A stretch of DNA of 64,000 bases, from the NCBI RefSeq assembly GCF_004349355.1, contig NZ_SMFK01000012.1, forward strand, positions 53,300 to 117,299. Reading direction: 5' to 3'. The notes beneath the pieces were generated by a model, which saw only the letters and a program-made list of their open reading frames with translations, did not search any database and was not told the DNA's origin. Below are positions 58,352-64,000 of the stretch, piece after piece. Source of the DNA: Flavobacterium cellulosilyticum. GTDB lineage: Bacteria; Bacteroidota; Bacteroidia; Flavobacteriales; Flavobacteriaceae. The position numbers and the translations under genes are program-made. Numbering within the stretch: position 1 is the stretch's first letter; every line of letters starts with the position of its first letter.

Positions 58352-59623
58352 TTATACTTTGAATATGATTTTGGCTTTATACAACCCCCATAAAATTACA
58401 GACCATAAAAAGATATAAAATAAAGCAAATGCCAACGATTCGTTTAATGGGTTATTAAATAATGGTGTAATAAAAGAAATATAAAAATAATCTTTGATGT
58501 TTATTTGTTCAAATGCAATTTCAGGATTTTGAATTTTAATCATATTCCAAGCTCTTGGAAAAATTCCTGACAAAAAGAATACAATCATGGGGTTTATTCC
58601 CCAAATTAAAAAAAAGCGTGTCCATTTTATATAGTTTGAAATATCAATTATATAGTATAAAATTGTTAAGCATAGCGTAGCCAAACCTGCAGTATATAAA
58701 ACATAAGAACTGGTCCAGAGGGATTTGTTAATTGGAAAAAAGCTATCCCAAATTAAACCAATTATAGTTAGCGTGATGCCAATAAGAGCTGTTTTTTTTG
58801 CAATTTCAATTTTTGGGATTTTTAATTTTAATACTTTTCCAATAAACATTCCACATATACCGGAAGCTATTGCAGGTAAAGTACTTAAAATCCCTGCTGG
58901 ATCCAAAGTTTTGGTAAAAGCCCGTAAATGGCCTTTTAAAATTAAATTATCTAACCAAGCAGTAAGATTAGTTCCTTTGTCAAAATTTGCCTCTCCAATT
59001 CCAGGAACAGGAACAAAAGCCAAGAGCAACCAATACGCTACTAAAATAATTCCTATAACCAGAATCTGTGTTCTTAGTTTCGTTTTTAAATATAAAATGG
59101 AAGTAAAGAAATATACAATTCCAATTCGCTGTAAGACACCAGGAATCCTTACGTCTTTATATTCTCGAATAGGGCTGTATGCCAGGAAAAGTAAAATTGT
59201 GAAAACCCCAAATACTAAATAGGTTTTAATTTTTAAACTGAATTTTCCCAAAAGGGCATAGGCAACACCTAAAGTAATACTCAATCTGACAGCTAATAAG
59301 GAACAATCTTTCAACCCAAATAATTCAATTCTACTAAAATAATTTAAGAACAAACCTAAACAAACGATGCGCAAAGAACGGACTAAAATTTTATTAAAGA
59401 CAATGCTATCAAATTGTTTGTTTGGTATTGCAAAAGGAATTGCTGTTCCCATTATGAAAATAAAAAAAGGAAACACTAAATCAGTAGGAGTACATCCGTT
59501 CCATTTAGAATGCTCTAATGGAGGGTAAATGTGATCCCAACTTCCAGGATTGTTAACGATGGTCATCAAAAGTATTGTAAATCCGCGGAATACATCCAGC
59601 GAAATTAAACGCTCTTTTTTCAT
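58352..59623 (-). CDS. NagX-like / HGSNAT-family membrane acyltransferase (DUF5009)
   Basis: 423 residues with about 11 membrane helices. The start RLISLDVFRGFTILLMTIVN, then HSKWNGCTPTDLVFPFFIFI, is diagnostic for the family of heparan-alpha-glucosaminide N-acetyltransferase and bacterial NagX. It probably acetylates a terminal glucosamine. It is first in the leftward recycling group; 154 bases separate it from the YngK-like gene. Confidence 0.88.
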   Translation of the reverse strand: MKKERLISLDVFRGFTILLMTIVNNPGSWDHIYPPLEHSKWNGCTPTDLVFPFFIFIMGTAIPFAIPNKQFDSIVFNKILVRSLRIVCLGLFLNYFSRIELFGLKDCSLLAVRLSITLGVAYALLGKFSLKIKTYLVFGVFTILLFLAYSPIREYKDVRIPGVLQRIGIVYFFTSILYLKTKLRTQILVIGIILVAYWLLLAFVPVPGIGEANFDKGTNLTAWLDNLILKGHLRAFTKTLDPAGILSTLPAIASGICGMFIGKVLKLKIPKIEIAKKTALIGITLTIIGLIWDSFFPINKSLWTSSYVLYTAGLATLCLTILYYIIDISNYIKWTRFFLIWGINPMIVFFLSGIFPRAWNMIKIQNPEIAFEQINIKDYFYISFITPLFNNPLNESLAFALFYIFLWSVILWGLYKAKIIFKV

Positions 59624-60341
59624 TTTTGTATGTTTTAATTGTAAGGTTTATATATCGCTTTACAATTGTATTTTAATTACTTCTCAAATTTATATTTTAA
59701 CTATAGTGTATTCTTAAAACGTTTTATTCGATGGAAATTTTTGAAAATTTCGATTTCGGTATTTGAACATGCAATGTCTCTATTAAAATTGAAATGACCA
59801 AAATTAACTCAGAAATACATCCAGAAGTTGAGCTTTCTTTTCAAATTCTTTTTTTAGAACTTATTCTTCTCTGAAATCTTTCTGAAAAGAAATCACAGGT
59901 AGCAAATTATGAAATGTTTTTTTAGAAAAATAAAGTTGATTTCCATAATTTCATTTTGCAAAAAACAACTTCATTATTTTGGTTACCTCTATTGCGTAAG
60001 AAAATAATCCTGCAAGACCAGAAACACCACTTCCCAATGCTGTTACTTAATCATTTAGATTCCTCTAAAATTATTGATAACAAGAATAAATATCGATTTC
60101 TATTAGAGCAAAAGTATTTTGTCTAAATTTTAAAATTAAAGGATGATTCAGTGTGAAAACGTATCAGACTATTGAATAGTTAAAACGTTTTAATTTTAAA
60201 AGGAGTCTTTAAAATCCTAAAAGTTGAATTGTACGTGTTAAAATAAAAAATAAGTGTATTATTATTTATATCATAAAGTTTTAAAGCACTATATATTTAT
60301 ATTTGTCACTATTAATTTATAGTACCAACAAAATTATCATT
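59624..60341. other. Long spacer with a possible gene relic
   Basis: About 720 bases between divergent genes. A 54-codon open stretch (about 59962-60126: TTSLFWLPLLRKKIILQDQK and on, ending EQKYFV-stop) and earlier short frames with stops could be a decayed gene; I do not recognise it. A second perfect dyad TTAAAACGTTTTAA lies at 60180-60193, about 150 bases before the permease start. Confidence 0.4.
59685..59725 (-). promoter_or_regulatory. Promoter and palindrome upstream of the NagX-like gene
   Basis: TAAATTTG (TAnnTTTG type) lies at 59685-59692 on the minus strand. A perfect AAAACGTTTT dyad (59716-59725) sits about 24 bases upstream of it, near the expected -33 position, as a LacI-type repressor would. 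Confidence 0.5.
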
Positions 60342-62270
60342 ATGGCATCATCAAATTTGTTTAGAAAAAAGACGGTTGAGGATATTTTAAAACAAGTAGC
60401 AAAAAATGAGAGAGATGGACATAATGCATTAGGGAAACATTTAACTGCACGAGATTTAACTGCTTTTGGTATAGCAGCAATTGTTGGAGCCGGAATATTC
60501 AGTACCATTGGAAAAGCAAGTTCAGATGGTGGTCCTGCAGTAATATTTTTATTTTTGTTTACTGCCTTAGCGTGTAGTTTTGCAGCATTTGCTTATGCCG
60601 AATTTGCCTCTATGGTTCCAGTTTCTGGGAGTGCTTATACCTATTCTTATGTGGCTTTTGGAGAGTTAATAGCTTGGATTATTGGTTGGGCTTTGATAAT
60701 GGAATATGCAATTGGTAATATAACTGTTGCTATTTCGTGGAGTGATTATTTTACGGGATTGCTCGAAAGTGGAGGTATACACTTACCCCAGTGGGTACAA
60801 ATGGATTATTTGACAGCATCAAATGGTTTTAAAGATGCAACTGCTTTGATGCAAGGTGGAAAATCTTTCGAAAATTTAAATGCAGGTTTGCAATCAGCTT
60901 ATACTGCTTGGACTACTTCTCCAACATTGGCTGGTTTTCATTTTGTTGCTGATTTACCAGCTTTACTGATAATTATATTAATTACGGCATTAGTTTACCG
61001 CGGTATGAAGGAATCCCGAAACGCAAGTAATATGATGGTTGTCGTTAAATTGTGTATTGTACTTTTGGTTATTGCAGTTGGTGTGTTTTATGTAGATACT
61101 GCCAATTGGCATCCATTTGCTCCAAATGGAGTGAGCGGAGTTTTAAAAGGAGTCTCGGCTGTTTTCTTTGCCTATATTGGCTTTGATGCCATATCAACCA
61201 CTGCCGAAGAATGTAAAAATCCGCAACGTGATTTGCCAAGAGGAATGATGTGGGCGATAATAATTTGTACTGTTTTATACATTGCAATTGCATTAGTCCT
61301 TACCGGAATGGTTAATTATACTGACTTAAATGTTGGAGATCCTTTGGCATTTGTATTTAATAAATTAAATTTAAAATGGATGTCTGGTATTATTGCCGTG
61401 AGTGCAGTTATTGCCATGGCCAGTGTTTTATTGGTTTTTCAAATGGGACAACCTAGAATTTGGATGAGCATGAGCCGCGATGGATTATTACCTAAAAAGT
61501 TTTCGACGATTCATCCAAAATTCAAAACACCTTCTTATGCAACCGTAGTTACTGGGTTTGTAGTTGCTGTTCCAGCATTATTTTTAAATTTAACAATGGT
61601 TACTGATTTGTGTAGTATTGGGACTTTATTTGCCTTTGTTTTAGTTTGCGCTGGTGTTTTGGTTTTACAAAATAAAAAAGACATTCCCCGTGGAAAATTC
61701 AAAACACCGTATGTCAATTCTAAATATGTAATGCCTGTTTTGATTGTTATAGGACTTGTTTTTGCCTTTGGTTACAACCAAAAAGCCACTATGGGTTTTT
61801 TGGCCAATGAAATGCAAATTAACACACCAGAAATTATTGTTACATCCTTAAATAAAGAAAAATCTAAAGAAGTATTTGAATTTATTGCTACAAATTATGC
61901 TAATCAAAAAGTAGCCTCAGACGATTTAGAAGTAGTTCTTAGTGGTTTTAAATTGGACGATGTTCAATACAAAACGGTTGTAGATTCATTGCCTATAGAT
62001 AACTCATTAAAATATGAAAGTGGTTTTAGTTTGTTTAAACATAAAATTCCAATGTGGATTTTCTTAATTGTTTTGCTTGGGTTGACAGTGTGGTCTAACA
62101 GACAAAATTTATCTCTAATTCCATTGTTGGGTTTAATTAGTTGCTTGTATATGATGGCTGAATTAAGCATTTGGAATTGGATCTATTTCACGATTTGGTT
62201 GCTTATTGGACTTGTTATTTATTTTAGCTTTAGTCGAAAAAACAGCAAATTAAATTTTCAAGAGGTATAG
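60342..62270 (+). CDS. APC-family amino-acid permease
   Basis: 642 residues from the ATG at 60342; the frame extends 13 codons up to a TTG at 60303, which I consider less likely. About 14 membrane helices. The GIAAIVGAGIFSTIGKAS segment (helix 1), FAYAEFASMVPVSGSAYTYS and FAYIGFDAISTTAEECKNPQ (helix 6) are typical of cationic/branched amino-acid transporters of the CAT (TC 2.A.3.3) type. A loop of about 85 residues is inserted before the last helices. Substrate unknown. Confidence 0.9.
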   Translation: MASSNLFRKKTVEDILKQVAKNERDGHNALGKHLTARDLTAFGIAAIVGAGIFSTIGKASSDGGPAVIFLFLFTALACSFAAFAYAEFASMVPVSGSAYTYSYVAFGELIAWIIGWALIMEYAIGNITVAISWSDYFTGLLESGGIHLPQWVQMDYLTASNGFKDATALMQGGKSFENLNAGLQSAYTAWTTSPTLAGFHFVADLPALLIIILITALVYRGMKESRNASNMMVVVKLCIVLLVIAVGVFYVDTANWHPFAPNGVSGVLKGVSAVFFAYIGFDAISTTAEECKNPQRDLPRGMMWAIIICTVLYIAIALVLTGMVNYTDLNVGDPLAFVFNKLNLKWMSGIIAVSAVIAMASVLLVFQMGQPRIWMSMSRDGLLPKKFSTIHPKFKTPSYATVVTGFVVAVPALFLNLTMVTDLCSIGTLFAFVLVCAGVLVLQNKKDIPRGKFKTPYVNSKYVMPVLIVIGLVFAFGYNQKATMGFLANEMQINTPEIIVTSLNKEKSKEVFEFIATNYANQKVASDDLEVVLSGFKLDDVQYKTVVDSLPIDNSLKYESGFSLFKHKIPMWIFLIVLLGLTVWSNRQNLSLIPLLGLISCLYMMAELSIWNWIYFTIWLLIGLVIYFSFSRKNSKLNFQEV

Positions 62271-62305
62271 TGTACGGTATATTTGGAGACAATAAAAAAA
62301 AACGA

Positions 62306-63588
62306 ATGAAAAATTTACCGAAAGGAAGTCCTAAATTAATAAATGCTTGGGCATTTTATGACTGGGCAAATTCCGTTTATTCATTAGTAATCGCTACAGC
62401 TGTATTTCCTATCTATTACGATTCAGTAACAAGCGGAAACAAAGGAATGGTGAATTTTCTAGGAACTTCATTTATAAACAGTACTTTGTTATCGTATTCC
62501 TTATCTTTTTCTTTTTTAATAGTTGCTTCTTTGTCGCCAATATTATCAGGGATTGCTGATTACTCGGGAAACAAAAAACGATTTATGCAGTTTTTCTGTT
62601 ACTTGGGGTCTATCTCCGTAATGAGTATGTTTTTCTTTAAAGGACAAGATACTTTATGGATTGGAATAGTTTCAACTGTTCTTGCAAGTATTGGTTTTTG
62701 GGGAAGTATTGTTTTTTACAATTCCTATTTACCTGAAATAGCTTTTCCGGAACAACACGATAGAGTAAGTGCAAAAGGATTTATGCTTGGATATACAGGT
62801 TCGATACTTTTATTGACTTTTAATTTAACAATGGTAATGAAACCAGAATGGTATGGGATTTCAGATCCAACTTTACCAGCCAGAATTTCATTTTTATCCG
62901 TTGGAATTTGGTGGATGGGATTTGCGCAAGTAACATTTCATTTTTTGCCTAATAATGTATTCAATAAAAATCCAAGAAAAAATTTTATTTTTAAGGGCTT
63001 AAGAGAATTAAAATTGGTGTTTGAAAATTTAAAAAATCAACCAAAACTAAAACAATTTTTAACGGCATTTTTTTTATACAGTATTGGTGTTCAAACCATA
63101 ATTTTATTGTTGGGAATTTATGTCAAAATCGAATTAGGAATTGAGACCAGCAAACTCATTATTATCATATTGCTAATAAATTTGGTTGCTATTTTTGGAG
63201 CCTATGTATTTTCCAGAATTTCTGAAAATATTGGAAATATCAAAACTTTAAAAATCACAATTGCCATCTGGGGATTTATTTGTTTTTGCATATTTTTGAT
63301 TGATAAACATAGTGAATATATCGATTTACAGGTTTACTTACTTGGCGGATCGATAGGGATGGTACTTGGTGCAATACAATCTTTGTCACGTTCAACCTAT
63401 TCGAAATTATTACCAGAAACCGAAGACCATGCCCTGAAAAAATTGCCATTGTTTTTGGAACATTTATTTTTGGTCTTGTGGGTTCAATAACGAATTCTAT
63501 GCGGAATTCTATTTTAATTCTGGCCATCTTTTTTTTACTTGGCTACATAATGTTAAGTTTTATGAAGAAATCAGAGTCTATAAAATAG
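62306..63588 (+). pseudogene. UMF1-type MFS transporter, 3' end frameshifted
   Basis: The N-terminal 370 residues are those of an Atg22-like/UMF1 MFS permease (INAWAFYDWANSVYSLVIAT, SRSTYSKLLPETED). After PETEDHAL the frame shifts in a run of six A: the original frame stops at 63490, while the next frame reads KKIAIVFGTFIFGLVGSITN and SMRNSILILAIFFLLGYI to a stop at 63588. The family's SYFSFYD segment between ETED and A-L-KK-IA also appears to be missing. ATG 62306 is preferred over GTG 62270, which overlaps the permease stop. Confidence 0.75.
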
Positions 63589-63737
63589 CATAAATTTAAA
63601 AAAAAAACATAAGTATTTGATTATTAGTTATATTATATAATTATTTTTGTTTTATTACAAATTAAGCTATATTATATTTATACGTATTATTCTAAAAAAA
63701 TAAATAGTGGATATGCAAATAAAAACCGCACTATTAG
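63589..63737. other. Spacer between the broken transporter and the IS
   Basis: A short, strongly A+T-rich stretch. The right end of the insertion sequence probably falls here; its terminal repeat could not be identified without the other end. Confidence 0.3.
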
Positions 63738-64000
63738 TTAAGCAACATTTTTAAAAATATTTTGCTGTTTCCAGAATTCTTCGATTGTTTTATATTCTAA
63801 AGCGGAATGCCTTCTTTTTCTGTTGTACCAGATTTCAATAAATTCAAATAAATCGAGTCCCATTTGCTCTTTAGATATAAGCTTATTGCCATAAATCTGT
63901 TCCGTTTTCAAAGTCTTAAAAAAGCTCTCAGCCACTGCATTGTCCCAACAATTTCCTTTACGGCTCATGCTTCTTGTGATCAGTTTATAGGATTCTAGTA
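63738..64000 (-). CDS. IS3-family transposase OrfB (partial)
   Basis: The C-terminal part of an IS3-type integrase-core transposase, running out of the window on the right; the frame is open through to the edge (preceding residues LESYKLITRS). The conserved SMSRKGNCWDNAVAESFFKT, with the catalytic region DNA and E, and IEIWYNRKRRHSALEYKTIE at the end are typical. It is a new copy or remnant next to the broken UMF1 gene. Confidence 0.93.
   Translation of the reverse strand, partial: LESYKLITRSMSRKGNCWDNAVAESFFKTLKTEQIYGNKLISKEQMGLDLFEFIEIWYNRKRRHSALEYKTIEEFWKQQNIFKNVA

Overview
The window is about two-thirds A+T and looks like the chromosome of a member of the Flavobacteriaceae, most like Flavobacterium. 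The reasons are TAnnTTTG-type -7 promoter elements, weak Shine-Dalgarno sequences, an UpxY-like NusG paralogue beside a capsule locus, an RteC-family protein, an IntDOT-like integrase and a tyrosine-tailed Wzc. All names rest on motif reading; no database search was run.

Layout. (1) 1-3.3 kb is regulatory: a response regulator cut by the window edge, a soluble receiver-histidine kinase, a small XRE regulator and a NusG-like antiterminator. (2) 3.3-32 kb is a large exopolysaccharide/capsule locus. It holds ugd, a TagD-like cytidylyltransferase, the GDP-fucose genes manC-fcl-gmd, a Wzx flippase, a Wzy-like polymerase, several glycosyltransferases (GT2, GT4, GT26), a hexapeptide acetyltransferase, a WcaJ-type initiating transferase, wza, wzc, a phosphohexomutase and a CpsB-type tyrosine phosphatase. 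Two GT-D-like paralogues flank its centre. The locus carries scars: a flippase 5' fragment joined to a decayed gmd 3' copy at 10.16-10.36 kb, and a broken VanZ-like gene at 21.4-21.95 kb. (3) 32.4-42.5 kb is accessory DNA: a HigA-type antitoxin/ImmA peptidase with a frameshifted HigB toxin, a large PIN-like protein, and an integrated plasmid-like element. The element has a DnaC-like ATPase, a replication-type winged-helix protein, an excisionase-like HTH, a long GC-rich hairpin, an RteC-like protein and a tyrosine integrase next to tRNA-Ser(TGA). (4) 42.5-64 kb is mainly housekeeping: a leftward run tpx-dgkA-ftsK-lolA-lptFG-ribB(A), a thioredoxin/peroxiredoxin group opposite katG, a leftward peptidoglycan-recycling group (NagX-like, YngK-like, AmpG-like, NagZ-like), an APC permease, a broken MFS gene and an IS3-family transposase running off the right edge.

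How it fits together. The sugar-nucleotide genes feed GDP-mannose, GDP-fucose and UDP-glucuronate to glycosyltransferases that build a repeat unit on a lipid carrier, started by the WcaJ-type enzyme. Wzx, Wzy, Wza and Wzc flip, polymerise and export it, and the PHP-type phosphatase probably resets Wzc. The element at 36-42 kb has replication and integration functions but no visible relaxase, so it probably depends on a helper or is a remnant.
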